Shown one piece after another: positions 9,965 through 18,522 of a DNA stretch of 64,000 nt. Origin of the DNA: Amycolatopsis sp. FDAARGOS 1241 (GTDB lineage: Bacteria; Actinomycetota; Actinomycetes; Mycobacteriales; Pseudonocardiaceae); assembly GCF_016889705.1 (NCBI RefSeq), contig NZ_CP069526.1:6200001-6264000 (forward strand). Reading direction: 5' to 3'. How positions within the stretch are numbered: position 1 is the stretch's first letter; the number at the start of each line of letters is the position of its first letter. The notes beneath the pieces were generated by a model that had not been told where the DNA came from, did no database searches, and worked only from the letters and a program-made list of their open reading frames with translations. The position numbers were made by a program, and so were the translations under genes.

Positions 9965-10472
9965 CCGCGCTCGGACCGGTGGGCCTGCCCGGTGCGCAGC
10001 GCCCGCGGCCGGGCAAGCCGCCGCCCTCCTCGAGCGGGCGTTTTCCGCAAAGTCGTCGTGTGTGGTGTTCAGCGGTGGATGCCGAGCAGGGTGCCAGGTG
10101 ATTTCGCTGCCTCCGACCGAGCCCGGGCATCGACTGAGGACCGATGGCCCGCTCATGAGTCATCGCCGCAAGCAGGCGCACTCCCGTCGCGCGGTTGTGC
10201 AGCACACCCCGGGGGCGTCCCGACTCCATTCTATCGGCCACCACCGACGAAAACGGCCCGCAAGCCGATCCGGGGCCGACCTGTCCACAACTCGGCCGAG
10301 GTGTGGACAATCCGGCAGAAGCGCTTGACCGCGCGCCCGCTCAGCAGTGGAGATCTGCGCTCAGCGCGGCCCCGCGCCGGCACGACCGCGAGCACCAGCC
10401 CGGCGAGGGCGATCGTGATCCGCCAGGGCGTTCGCGGGAGGCCCTCGGAGCCCCAGGCGGACTCGGCCGGAC
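9965..10472. other. 508-bp convergent intergenic region with a long palindrome
   Basis: No credible gene. The only structure I see is the 28-bp near-palindrome at 10282-10309. Confidence 0.6.
10282..10309. repeat. 28-bp near-perfect palindrome (DnaA-box-like arms)
   Basis: TGTCCACA (10282-10289) and TGTGGACA (10302-10309) flank a CTCGGCCGAG core that is itself palindromic. Only one symmetric base pair mismatches. The right arm extends to TGTGGACAA, an exact complement of the high-GC DnaA box TTGTCCACA; the left arm is CTGTCCACA (8 of 9). Function unknown. Confidence 0.6.
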
Positions 10473-10916
10473 TCAGGCGGTCGCCTCGATCACGCGGCCC
10501 AGGGCGGCGTGGAGGGACTCCAGTTCGGACACCTCCATACCCAGCGTTTCGACCACGCGGTACGGGATCTTCTCGGCTTCGGCGCGCAGCTCACGGCCCT
10601 TTTCGGTCAGCTCGACGGTCAGCACCCGCTCGTCGGAACGGCTGCGGCCGCGTGTGACGTAACCGATGGCTTCCAGCCGCTTCAGCAGCGGGGACAGCGT
10701 GGCGGGTTCGTGGCGCAGCGCTGCCCCAAGGTCCTTCACCGACCTCGGGGCCTTCTCCCACAGGGCGAGCATCACGAGGTACTGCGGGTGAGTCAGCCCG
10801 TACGGCTCGAGCAGCGGGCGGTAGACCGCGATGACGCTGCGCGAGGCGACCGACAGCGCGAAGCACACCTGGCGGTCGAGCTTGAGCGGGTCCTCACCCA
10901 GGTCGATCTCTGCCAC
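10473..10916 (-). CDS. MarR-family regulator, OhrR-like peroxide sensor
   Basis: 147 residues from a GTG at 10916, chosen because AGGAGGA lies about six bases upstream. The opening LKLDRQVCFALSVASRSVI followed by YRPLLEPYGLTHPQYLVMLA matches the OhrR branch of MarR repressors, and C18 sits where the redox-sensing cysteine is. HTH and wing: LGAALRHEPATLSPLLKRLE and RSRSDERVLTVELTEKG. OhrR proteins release DNA when organic peroxides oxidise this cysteine. No ohr gene is in view. The divergent partner is a DUF5313 gene, with a perfect palindrome between them. Confidence 0.85.
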   Translation of the reverse strand: MAEIDLGEDPLKLDRQVCFALSVASRSVIAVYRPLLEPYGLTHPQYLVMLALWEKAPRSVKDLGAALRHEPATLSPLLKRLEAIGYVTRGRSRSDERVLTVELTEKGRELRAEAEKIPYRVVETLGMEVSELESLHAALGRVIEATA

Positions 10917-10974
10917 GGGTCCTCCTCCTGGTCCGGGCCACCCTATCGGATGCTGTGGCCTCGGTAACGCCATC

Positions 10975-10992
10975 GATTAGCGTGCTAATCGT
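10975..10992. promoter_or_regulatory. Perfect 18-bp palindrome, probable OhrR/MarR operator
   Basis: CGATTAGC-GT-GCTAATCG, eight-base arms, between the divergent marR-type gene and the DUF5313 gene. A-T-rich relative to its surroundings. Flanked by a 10-bp direct repeat ACCCTATCGG at 10941-10950 and 11000-11009. Confidence 0.65.
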
Positions 10993-11027
10993 TAGTGTAC
11001 CCTATCGGTAGCCGAAGAGGAGGCGTG

Positions 11028-11465
11028 ATGGATCGTCCCGGGGTGTTCCGCTGGTTCTGGTACGCGGTGGGCGGCCGGCTGCCCGAGCGTTACCACGACT
11101 GGATCCTGCACGACACGACGTCGAAGCACTGGAAAGCGCGGCACGTGGTCCGCAGCTCGGTGGGCCTGATCCCGCTGTGCCTGGTGTGGCTGCTGCTGCC
11201 GGGGCCGATCGCGCTGCGCCTGGCGATCGTCCTGATGGCGGCGCTCGTCGCGTACTTCTACTCGAGCGTGTACATGGAGGAGAGCATCGAGCACCGGCTC
11301 GCGCGCAACGGCTTCCCGCCCGGCACCGGCAAGCGCATCCGCCGCGAGGCCGCCGAAGCCGCCGATGCCGAGGCGAAGGCCCGCTACATCGCAATCTACC
11401 GCCAGAACACGGGCGAGCAGAGCACGACCACTTCCGAAACCACGCCGCCCCACGGCTCGAACTGA
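11028..11465 (+). CDS. DUF5313-family membrane protein
   Basis: 145 residues from the ATG at 11028, preceded by GAGGAGG. It begins RPGVFRWFWYAVGGRLPERYHDWILHD-type sequence characteristic of the actinobacterial DUF5313 family. It has two adjacent hydrophobic segments (about 47-64 and 66-83, VGLIPLCLVWLLLPG and LRLAIVLMAALVAYFY) and a charged cytoplasmic tail. Function unknown. It is divergent from the OhrR-like regulator across a perfect palindrome, so it may be peroxide- or redox-regulated (inference). Confidence 0.75.
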   Translation: MDRPGVFRWFWYAVGGRLPERYHDWILHDTTSKHWKARHVVRSSVGLIPLCLVWLLLPGPIALRLAIVLMAALVAYFYSSVYMEESIEHRLARNGFPPGTGKRIRREAAEAADAEAKARYIAIYRQNTGEQSTTTSETTPPHGSN

Positions 11466-11490
11466 CCCTCGCGGTTAGACTCGGCGTCCG

Positions 11491-12483
11491 ATGAGACGCA
11501 AGCTTCGCGGTCCGCTGCCGCAGCGGCACGGCCTGGACCCGGCGCGGCTGAGGCTGCCCGACGAGGGATGGTGGGGAACGCTGCTCGAGCACCTCGTCGA
11601 GCGGCTCCCCCGGCTGGACCCCTCGCGCATCGAGGAGATGCTGCGCGAGGAGCGCATCCACAACCTGAACGGACCGCTGGCCGTGGACGCCGCGTTCGAG
11701 CCCGGCACGTTCATCTGGTTCCACCGCGACCTGCCCGACGAGGTGCCGGTGCCGTTCGACGTCACCGTCGTGCACCGCGACGAGCACCTCCTGGTGGTCG
11801 ACAAACCCCATTTTCTGGCAACAATCCCACGCGGCCGGCACGTGCTGGAAACAGCGCTTGTTCGGCTGCGCCGCGACCTCGACCTCCCACAGCTGTCCCC
11901 CGCGCACCGGCTCGACCGCGTCACCGCGGGGCTGGTGATGTTCGTGATCACACCCGACGTGCGCGGGAAGTACCAGACGATGTTCCGCGATCGACGCGTG
12001 CAGAAAGAATACGAAGCGATCGCACCGCACGATCCCTCCCTCCAACTGCCAAGAACGGTCCGAAGCCGGATCGTCAAGGAACGCGGAGTCCTTGCCGCAC
12101 AAGAAGTCGACGGACCACCGAACGCGGAAACCCGCGTCGAGCTCGTGGAGCACCGCGACGGTCTCGGCCGCTACCGCCTGGTGCCCGCCACCGGCCGAAC
12201 GCACCAGCTGCGCGTGCACCTGAGCGGCCTGGGCGTCCCTATTCTCGGCGACGACTTCTACCCGGTGCTCAACGAAAAACCGCTCGACGACTTCACGAAA
12301 CCTTTGCAGCTGCTGGCGAAGGAGCTCGAGTTCGACGACCCGGTCACCGGCGAACACCGAAAGTTCACGAGCGGACGACGCCTCACCGCGTGGGATTCCC
12401 TCGACGAGTGGGCGACGCCCCGCAGTACAGTGCCGTTCGTCACCAATCCGACCACAGTGACGGCGAAAACCGTTGGCACTTAA
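11491..12483 (+). CDS. RluA-family pseudouridine synthase
   Basis: 330 residues. The RluA catalytic block HRLDRVTAGL contains the nucleophilic Asp at 142, and GRTHQLRVHLSGLGVPILGD is the second family signature. The N-terminal about 70 residues could include a small S4-like region (RIEEMLREERI) but this is weak. It isomerises specific uridines in rRNA or tRNA; the target cannot be assigned. A TAGACT box at 11476-11481 ends about 9 bases before the ATG and no ribosome site is visible, so the message may be nearly leaderless. Confidence 0.88.
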   Translation: MRRKLRGPLPQRHGLDPARLRLPDEGWWGTLLEHLVERLPRLDPSRIEEMLREERIHNLNGPLAVDAAFEPGTFIWFHRDLPDEVPVPFDVTVVHRDEHLLVVDKPHFLATIPRGRHVLETALVRLRRDLDLPQLSPAHRLDRVTAGLVMFVITPDVRGKYQTMFRDRRVQKEYEAIAPHDPSLQLPRTVRSRIVKERGVLAAQEVDGPPNAETRVELVEHRDGLGRYRLVPATGRTHQLRVHLSGLGVPILGDDFYPVLNEKPLDDFTKPLQLLAKELEFDDPVTGEHRKFTSGRRLTAWDSLDEWATPRSTVPFVTNPTTVTAKTVGT

Positions 12484-12550
12484 AGTAGTTTGCGGTTGGG
12501 TGCCGCCTACTTTTGATCGGATTGGCAACGGGCGAGGGCGCCGCGCGAAC

Positions 12551-13156
12551 TCACTTCGTCCAGAATTTCACACCGCTCCACTGCACGGTGATCGGACCCG
12601 CACCACTTGAGGTGCGGTACGAACCGAATTTGTCGTAATAAGAACCGCTCGGGCTGTCGATGGTCTGCTTCAGCGAACCGTTGACGTAGACCTTGTGCGT
12701 GCTGCCGACCTGGTTGATGGTGTTCACCCGCACCGATGTGCCCACGGTGGCGCCGCTGGCGAGCGTCTGCCCGCCTTCCACCGCGTACATGCGGCCGCCC
12801 TTTTCGACCGCCAGCAGGAAGTACGGGCCGGCGTTCGCCCCGTCGCGGAACGTCTGCTTCACGCTGAGGCGCGAGCCGCTCATGCTGGTGATCTTGAAGG
12901 AACCCTCGAACTGGTGCGTGCCGCCGGTGTAGGTGTCGTACCGGCGTTCGGCCCGCTGGTCACCGCTGCCCGTGGAGCAGGTGAGCTGGAACGTGAGCCC
13001 GTTGATCTGCCCGCATCCGCGCTCCTGCTCGGAGTACCCCGGCGACCACGATTTCCACGGACCCGTGCCCACCTGCGCGCTCGCGACGGGTGCGACCACC
13101 GCCAGCCCGCACACGACCCCGGCGAGCACCCCACCGATGCGTAGTCTTCCGCGCAC
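12551..13156 (-). CDS. Secreted protein, probable jelly-roll (concanavalin A-like) fold
   Basis: 201 residues from the GTG at 13156, preferred because GGAGG lies 7 bases upstream. It has a Sec signal peptide with a hydrophobic core (GGVLAGVVCGLAVVAPVASA) and a predicted AxA cleavage near residue 28. The mature protein is rich in beta-type sequence: THQFEGSFKITSM, VKQTFRDGANAGPYFLLAVE, then YVNGSLKQTI and VQWSGVKFW at the end. This layout resembles alginate-lyase-like or lectin/glucanase jelly rolls. Catalytic residues were not identified, so polysaccharide binding or cleavage is a guess. Confidence 0.65.
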   Translation of the reverse strand: MRGRLRIGGVLAGVVCGLAVVAPVASAQVGTGPWKSWSPGYSEQERGCGQINGLTFQLTCSTGSGDQRAERRYDTYTGGTHQFEGSFKITSMSGSRLSVKQTFRDGANAGPYFLLAVEKGGRMYAVEGGQTLASGATVGTSVRVNTINQVGSTHKVYVNGSLKQTIDSPSGSYYDKFGSYRTSSGAGPITVQWSGVKFWTK

Positions 13157-13277
13157 TTGCCAACCTCCGTGCAACTCAGGGCGGCGGTAGTGGGACAGGT
13201 TCAGACCACTGGGGTCGAACCTGGGTGATCACTGTACGAGAGCGGGCGAAAACAGACAAGAGCCGAATTCCCGACCC

Positions 13278-13297
13278 TTGACGACAAACTTTGTCAA
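13278..13297. promoter_or_regulatory. Promoter/operator of the ArsR-like gene
   Basis: GACAAA-C-TTTGTC (13283-13295) is a perfect palindrome nested in TTGAC...GTCAA (13278-13297). It overlaps a TTGACG -35-like box and ends 15 bases before the ATG, so autorepression is plausible. Confidence 0.5.
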
Positions 13298-13312
13298 TGC
13301 TTGGCTCGACGG

Positions 13313-13912
13313 ATGCGGGACGTCGAAGTGATCGAGGACCCGGCCGCCGCGGCGGTCGCGCTGGAGCCGGTTCGCGCGCGCCTGCTGGCGGAGCTGGCCG
13401 AACCGGCGTCGGCGGCCGCGCTCGCCACGCGCCTCGGGCTCACCCGGCAGAAGATCAACTACCACTTGCGCGCCCTCGAGTCGCACGGCCTCGTCGAGCC
13501 CGCGGGCGAACGCCGCTGGGGCGGGCTGACCGAGCGCCTGTTCACCGCGACGGCCGCGTCGTACCAGGTCTCCCCCGCCGCACTCGGCGAAGCCGGCACG
13601 CCGGCGGTCGAGCCCGATCGCCTGTCGTCCGGGTACCTGCTCGCGATCGCGGGCCGGACCGTGCGCGAGGTCGCCGGGCTGATACGCCGCGCCACCGACG
13701 CCGGGAAACCGTTGCCGACGCTGGCTCTGGACACCGAGATCGCGTTCCGCTCGGCGCGCGAGCGGGCGGCGTTCACCGACGAACTCACCACGGCGGTGAC
13801 CGACCTCGTGTCCCGCTACCACGACGAAACGGCACCGGGTGCGCGAACCCACCGGCTGGTGGTGTCCGCACACCCGAAACCCGCGGCTCCGCCTGCTACG
13901 CGGGCTGGATGA
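13313..13912 (+). CDS. ArsR-like winged-helix transcriptional regulator
   Basis: 199 residues from the ATG at 13313. The N-terminal winged helix (about residues 15-70: VRARLLAELAEPASAAALA, then LGLTRQKINYHLRALESHGL) is the HTH_20/ArsR type. The rest (about 90-199) is a helical domain of unknown ligand. No metal-binding cysteine pair is seen, so it is not a classical metal sensor. It is divergent from the secreted protein and has a palindrome over its own promoter. It ends 17 bp inside the 3' end of the convergent dehydrogenase. Confidence 0.8.
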   Translation: MRDVEVIEDPAAAAVALEPVRARLLAELAEPASAAALATRLGLTRQKINYHLRALESHGLVEPAGERRWGGLTERLFTATAASYQVSPAALGEAGTPAVEPDRLSSGYLLAIAGRTVREVAGLIRRATDAGKPLPTLALDTEIAFRSARERAAFTDELTTAVTDLVSRYHDETAPGARTHRLVVSAHPKPAAPPATRAG

Positions 13913-14948
13913 TCACCTTCAGCGCCTGGTGGTCGGCGGCGTTGCCGAACACGTCGTAGGCCTGGTCGAGCTGGCCGAAGGTGAACGTGTGCGTGCCCAT
14001 CTTCTCCGCGGGGATGCGCCCGCTCGCCACCATCTTCAGCAGCGTCGGGATCGAGACGGTGTCCACGAGCCCCATGGTGATGGTGATGTTGCGGATCCAC
14101 AGGTCCTGCATCGGGAGCTCGACGCCCGCGCCGTGCACGCCGATGTTGGCGACGTGCCCGCCGGGCCGCACGAGCGCCGCGGTCGTCTGCAGGGTTTCCG
14201 GGAAGCCGACGGCTTCGATGGCGACGTCGACGCCGAGGCCGTCGGTGTGCCCGAGGACCTCCGCGACGGTGTCGGGTCCGGCGGCGACCGTGTCCGTCGC
14301 GCCGAACTCGAGGGCCTTCTCGAGGCGGAACTTGTTGGCGTCGACGGCGATCACCTTCGACGCACCCCACAGGCCGGTGGTGAGGATCGCGGCGAGGCCG
14401 ACCGCGCCGGCCCCCACGACGGCGACGGTGTCGCCGGGGCGGACCTGGCCGGCGAGCACGCCGACCTCGTAGCCGGTGGGCAGGGAGTCGGCGAGGAAGA
14501 TGGCCTGCTCGTCGGTGACCTCGGCCGGCACGTGGTAGAGCGAGGTATCGGCGAAGGGCACGCGGACGTACTCGGCCTGCGTGCCGTCGATGAGGTGCCC
14601 GAAGATCCAGCCCACACCGCCGACCGTGCGGCAGTGCGAAGGCATGCCGCGCTGGCAGTAGTCGCAGCGCCCGCACCGCGTGACGGCCGGGACGAGCACG
14701 CGGTCGCCGACCTTGAAGCTGCCCACCGCGTCGCCGACCGCCGTGACGGTGCCGACGGCTTCGTGCCCGAGGATGCGGCCGTCGGTGACCGCGGGGACGT
14801 CGCCGTGGAGGATGTGCAGGTCGGTGCCGCAGATCGTGGTTGTGTCGACCTTCACCACGACGTCGGTCACCTCTTTGACGGTTGCGTCGGGAACGTCTTC
14901 CCACGCCTTGCTTCCGGGACCGTGATAGACCAGCGCCTTCATCGCCAC
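13896..14948 (-). CDS. Zinc-dependent alcohol dehydrogenase (medium-chain)
   Basis: 350 residues, the normal length. Catalytic zinc ligands C40 (ICGTDLH), H62 and E63 (GHEAVG) are present, as are the four structural-zinc cysteines at 92, 95, 98 and 106 (CGRCDYCQRGMPSHC). The nucleotide-binding motif is VVGAGAVGLAA, and the acidic VDAN at the end of the next strand suggests NAD+. It oxidises alcohols or diols; the exact substrate is not inferable. Convergent with the ArsR-like gene and divergent from alkB. Confidence 0.9.
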   Translation of the reverse strand: MAMKALVYHGPGSKAWEDVPDATVKEVTDVVVKVDTTTICGTDLHILHGDVPAVTDGRILGHEAVGTVTAVGDAVGSFKVGDRVLVPAVTRCGRCDYCQRGMPSHCRTVGGVGWIFGHLIDGTQAEYVRVPFADTSLYHVPAEVTDEQAIFLADSLPTGYEVGVLAGQVRPGDTVAVVGAGAVGLAAILTTGLWGASKVIAVDANKFRLEKALEFGATDTVAAGPDTVAEVLGHTDGLGVDVAIEAVGFPETLQTTAALVRPGGHVANIGVHGAGVELPMQDLWIRNITITMGLVDTVSIPTLLKMVASGRIPAEKMGTHTFTFGQLDQAYDVFGNAADHQALKVIIQPA

Positions 14949-15017
14949 CTCCGGGTTCGGGCCGGCCCTCGACGCTACGACGGCTCCGGCCGGACGCCGG
15001 TCTCAAATTCAGACACC

Positions 15018-15031
15018 CGAACAGGTGTTCG
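15018..15031. promoter_or_regulatory. LexA (SOS) box upstream of alkB
   Basis: CGAACAGGTGTTCG: GAAC-N4-GTTC with extended flanks, matching the actinobacterial SOS box TCGAAC-N4-GTTCGA at all but the first base. It lies 23 bases before the alkB ATG. Confidence 0.8.
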
Positions 15032-15053
15032 ATCATCGTGTACGGTGGAGTGC

Positions 15054-15683
15054 ATGAGTCACGCACTGCAGGGATCACTCTTCGGCTCCGGGTCGACGGG
15101 GGTTTCGCTGACCTCCCTCGACGGCCTCAGGCGCACGGAGCTGGGCCGCGGAGCGTGGATCGACGTGCTGCCGGGCTGGCTGTCGGGCTCCGACGAGCTG
15201 TTCACGCAGCTCGCTTCGGACGTGCCGTGGCACGCCGAGCGGCGGCAGATGTACGACCGGGTGGTCGCCGTGCCCCGGCTGCTGTGCTTCTACCGCGAGG
15301 ACGAGCCGTTGCCACACCCGGTGCTCGCCGAAGCGCGCTCGGGGCTGTCCGAGCACTACGCCGCCGAGCTCGGCGAACCCTTCCGCACCGCAGGCCTCTG
15401 CTACTACCGCGACGGGCGCGACAGCGTCGCCTGGCACGGCGACACCATCGGCCGCGGCAGCGCCGAGGACACCATGGTCGCGATCGTCTCGGTGGGCACC
15501 GCGCGCCACCTCGCACTCCGCCCCCGCGGCGGCGGCGAGTCCCTCCGCTACCCGCTGGGCCACGGCGACCTGATCGTCATGGGCGGCTCGTGCCAGCGCA
15601 CGTGGGAACACGCCATTCCCAAGACCGGTAAGGGGGTGGGGCCGAGGATCAGCATCCAGTTCCGGCCGCGAGGAGTCCGGTGA
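15054..15683 (+). CDS. alkB: AlkB-type 2-oxoglutarate/Fe(II) dioxygenase, DNA/RNA demethylase
   Basis: 209 residues. The iron ligands H128-x-D130 (WHGDTIG) and H186 (WEHAIPKT) and the 2-oxoglutarate arginine R198 with R204 (PRISIQFRP) are all visible, with the family lead-in ERRQMYDRVV and PRLLCFY. It directly reverses N-alkyl lesions such as 1-methyladenine and 3-methylcytosine. The LexA box immediately upstream places it in the SOS response (seen in sequence), unlike E. coli alkB, which is under Ada control. Confidence 0.9.
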   Translation: MSHALQGSLFGSGSTGVSLTSLDGLRRTELGRGAWIDVLPGWLSGSDELFTQLASDVPWHAERRQMYDRVVAVPRLLCFYREDEPLPHPVLAEARSGLSEHYAAELGEPFRTAGLCYYRDGRDSVAWHGDTIGRGSAEDTMVAIVSVGTARHLALRPRGGGESLRYPLGHGDLIVMGGSCQRTWEHAIPKTGKGVGPRISIQFRPRGVR

Positions 15684-15704
15684 GGCCGTGACCGGTCCCG
15701 GCCG

Positions 15705-16979
15705 TCAGCGCACCAGGACCGGCAGTGAATCCAGCCCGTAGACGATCGACACCTTGCGGAACTCCAGCTCGTCCGGCGCCACCGCCAGACGCAGGTCCGG
15801 GAAGCGCTTGACAAGGGCCGGGTAGGCGGTGCGGAGTTCCATGCGGGCGAGTTCGGCGCCGATGCAGCGGTGGATGCCGTAGCCGAACGCGAGGTGCGAC
15901 GTGGGCTCACGGGTGGGGTCGAAGTGGTCCATGCCGGCGCCCAGGACGGGGTCGCGGTCGGCGACCGAGAGGGACACCAGCACGATGTCGCCCTTGGCGA
16001 TGGAGACGCCGGCGACCTCCATGTCCTCCTTGGCGAAGCGCGGGAACGCCATCTGCACCACCGTGAGGTAGCGCAGCAGCTCCTCCACGAACCGGTGCAC
16101 GGAGTCCTCGTCGCCGCGGACAGCTTCGAAGGCGGCGTGGTCGCGCAGCAGGACGATGGCGCCGAGAGCGAGCATGCTGGCCGTGGTCTCGAGTCCGCCC
16201 GTGAGCACACCGTCGGCGAGGCCGGCGAGCTCGCGGTCGTCGATCTCGTCGCCGTGTTCCTTGATGAGCATGCCGAGCAGGCCGTCGCCCGGTTGTTCGC
16301 GTTGCTTCTTGACGATCTCGAGCAGGTAGGTCAGCGATTCCGAGATCGCGCCCAGCGACGCGCCCGCGCCGCCGAACAGGTCGAAACGCGCGGTGCTCAG
16401 GCGCTGGAAGTCGGCGCGGTCCTCATAGGACACACCGAGCAGCTCGCAGATCGTGAGCGACGGGATCGGCAGCGCGAACGACTCCCACAGGTCCACCGGC
16501 CCCTCGGCGGCGGCCATCGCGTCGAGTTGCTCGGACACGATCTCGTCGATCCGCGGCGTCAGCCGGGAAAGCCGGCGCATCGTGAACTCCGGCGTGAGCA
16601 GTTTGCGCAGCCGCGAGTGCACGGGGGGATCGGCGAAGCCCAGCCCGCCCGGGTTCTGGTCCTCAGTTACGCCGGCATTGCCGACGAGGTTGGTGAAGTC
16701 GTTGCTGAACTCGGTCACCTTGCCCAGGACGGCCTTGGCCTCCTCGTACCCGGTCACGAGCCAGGCGTTCATGCCGAACGGCAGGTCGAGCTTACTGATG
16801 GGCTCCTCGGCCTGGCGCTCGCCCAGCGACGGCACCGGGTCCAGCCCCACACGCCGCAGCGGCTCCAGCGCGGAATCGGGCAGAAACGCCATTTTTTCGA
16901 GGTCGAAGCCCTTTTTCTGCTGCCGGGCGATGTACCGGCGGCCTGCCCAGGCGAGGACACGCGAGCGGAGACTCCCCAT
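15705..16979 (-). CDS. Cytochrome P450
   Basis: 424 residues from the ATG at 16979. A TAGTGT box ends seven bases before it, giving a leaderless layout, so the longer 5' extension is rejected. Signatures: I-helix GGLETT (261-266), K-helix EELLR (E300, R303) and heme loop FGYGIHRC with the axial Cys at 372. A soluble class-I bacterial P450 needing ferredoxin partners, none of which is adjacent. Substrate unknown. The N-terminus carries a basic helix (RRYIARQQKKG). No biosynthetic cluster surrounds it. Confidence 0.9.
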   Translation of the reverse strand: MGSLRSRVLAWAGRRYIARQQKKGFDLEKMAFLPDSALEPLRRVGLDPVPSLGERQAEEPISKLDLPFGMNAWLVTGYEEAKAVLGKVTEFSNDFTNLVGNAGVTEDQNPGGLGFADPPVHSRLRKLLTPEFTMRRLSRLTPRIDEIVSEQLDAMAAAEGPVDLWESFALPIPSLTICELLGVSYEDRADFQRLSTARFDLFGGAGASLGAISESLTYLLEIVKKQREQPGDGLLGMLIKEHGDEIDDRELAGLADGVLTGGLETTASMLALGAIVLLRDHAAFEAVRGDEDSVHRFVEELLRYLTVVQMAFPRFAKEDMEVAGVSIAKGDIVLVSLSVADRDPVLGAGMDHFDPTREPTSHLAFGYGIHRCIGAELARMELRTAYPALVKRFPDLRLAVAPDELEFRKVSIVYGLDSLPVLVR

Positions 16980-17166
16980 GTCGGCGACACTACCCCACGC
17001 GGCATTCGGGTGATCCGCGCGGCGACGCCTGTCACCTGCGGTTGGGGAGCACGACATGTGCCGTGACCAGGCCGTGATCACCGGCGCTGGAAACGCGGCC
17101 GGCCGCCGACGGCGCCGGGCTCGGCGACGACCGGACGCGCCACCGCTCGTCCCTCCGTGCGGCGGG

Positions 17167-18126
17167 TCACGCGCGGTTGTTCACCCAGCCCTTGATCGCA
17201 CCGGCGCACTGGTAGCGGACGACCACGTGGGACTTGTTCGCGTAGTCCGCGCTGGCCCCGGCCAGATCCCACGGCCCCGGCCGGTCCGCGTCGACCTTCC
17301 CGCCGGCCTGGACGGTCACCACGTCGCGGCCCGCGAGTCCCGGGGTGTCCCCCACGAGCGAGATGCCGTCGAGGGTGATCGGCTGGTCGTAGCTCGACGC
17401 CAGCCTGAGGTACCGGCCCCCGTTCACCGGGATGTGCAGCTTGCCCCACTCGCCGGGTTCGGTCGCTTCTCCGCGGTCACTGCTCATGTCTTCGTCCTCC
17501 TCGTCTCCCGGTATTTTGAACGCGCCGAGGTGCGCGCCGGTGTAGGACTCGTCGAGGTCCACCCCGGCGGCGGTGATACCGGGGATCGAGCCTGACGAGC
17601 TGTACTGGTGGATGTCGTAGCGGCCGGCCGCCGCTGCGGGCCGCGCGCCGTAGCGGGCGATCCAGATCACGAGCCCCGGGATGCCCCAGTTGTCCGGGCG
17701 CAGCAGGGTCGCGAGCGCGTTGTTCATGTACACGCCGGGCCGGAACCCACGAGCGTCGAGCCGCCGGCAGAACGCCTTGCCGAACGCGGCTTTCTGACTG
17801 TCGGGGATGTTCGGCATCGCCGAACCGGCCGGGTTGTCCTCCAGGTCCAGCATCGGGACGCAGCCGGTGGCGCCGAGCCGGGTCACCTCGCCGAGCAGGA
17901 TGTCGGCCTGCGCTTCCGCGCCGGGATTGGCCTGGACGAAGTGGTAACCGCCGACGGGGATGCCGACCGATCGAGCGCCGTTCACCTCGTTGTCCCCGGT
18001 GCCGCCGGCGGGCGTGCCCCCACCGTCGGTCAGCTTGACGTAGACGAACGTGACGCCGGCCTGTTTGACCCTGGGCCAGCTGGTGACGGTCTGGAACCTG
18101 CGGTAGATGTCGATGCCGAGCGCCAT
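17167..18126 (-). CDS. GH25-type lysozyme with C-terminal extra domain
   Basis: 319 residues from the ATG at 18126. The GH25 barrel (1-200) shows D6 (GIDIY), D94 and E96 (LDLED) and a later acidic GVDLDESY, the positions used by Chalaropsis-type muramidases, with ARSVGIPVGGYHFVQ between. A linker rich in acids (GDEEDEDMSSDRGE) leads to a C-terminal domain of about 100 residues (WGKLHIPVNGGRYLRL..., VVVRYQCAGAIKGW) that I do not recognise. It may bind the wall. No signal peptide is seen, so export, if any, is non-classical. Confidence 0.8.
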   Translation of the reverse strand: MALGIDIYRRFQTVTSWPRVKQAGVTFVYVKLTDGGGTPAGGTGDNEVNGARSVGIPVGGYHFVQANPGAEAQADILLGEVTRLGATGCVPMLDLEDNPAGSAMPNIPDSQKAAFGKAFCRRLDARGFRPGVYMNNALATLLRPDNWGIPGLVIWIARYGARPAAAAGRYDIHQYSSSGSIPGITAAGVDLDESYTGAHLGAFKIPGDEEDEDMSSDRGEATEPGEWGKLHIPVNGGRYLRLASSYDQPITLDGISLVGDTPGLAGRDVVTVQAGGKVDADRPGPWDLAGASADYANKSHVVVRYQCAGAIKGWVNNRA

Positions 18127-18522
18127 CAGCAACCGCCTTCCGTGAAGGAGGGGGCCGTTGCGCCTGCGCCCGGCTCGCGAATGGTGTGCACCACGCGCCG
18201 ATCCCCCCAGTTCATCCGACAGCCTTGTGAGAGCCGGAGCCACTTCGCAATGTGCCACGCTCGCCACCCGGACGAAACCGCCAGTGTGAGTAGTAACCCA
18301 CCCGAACGTCGGATTGTCGGGGGACCCTCGCATGCCCGAGGACGCCCACCGGTTCGTGCGACGGCGCTACGCGCGCGCCCGGATTGTCGGTGTCGCCCGT
18401 CAGACTGGGACCGGCCGAGGCCTGCCCGGCACACAGGCCGTCGGACGGGAAAGGCGGGAGAAAGGGCGCGACGAACCACGCCACGGCGTGAGACTCCGCC
18501 CTCAGAAAGGGAGGAAACGGAC
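18127..18522. other. 396-bp divergent intergenic region
   Basis: Lies between the GH25 lysozyme and the truncated LAL regulator. No gene is supported. GGGAGGA at 18510-18516 is the ribosome site for the ATG at 18523. I saw no strong operator. Confidence 0.5.

Noticed and set aside
10282..10309. Replication origin from the DnaA-box-like arms
   Set aside because: Only one exact box and one 8-of-9 box, no cluster, no A/T-rich unwinding region and no dnaA, dnaN or parAB genes nearby.
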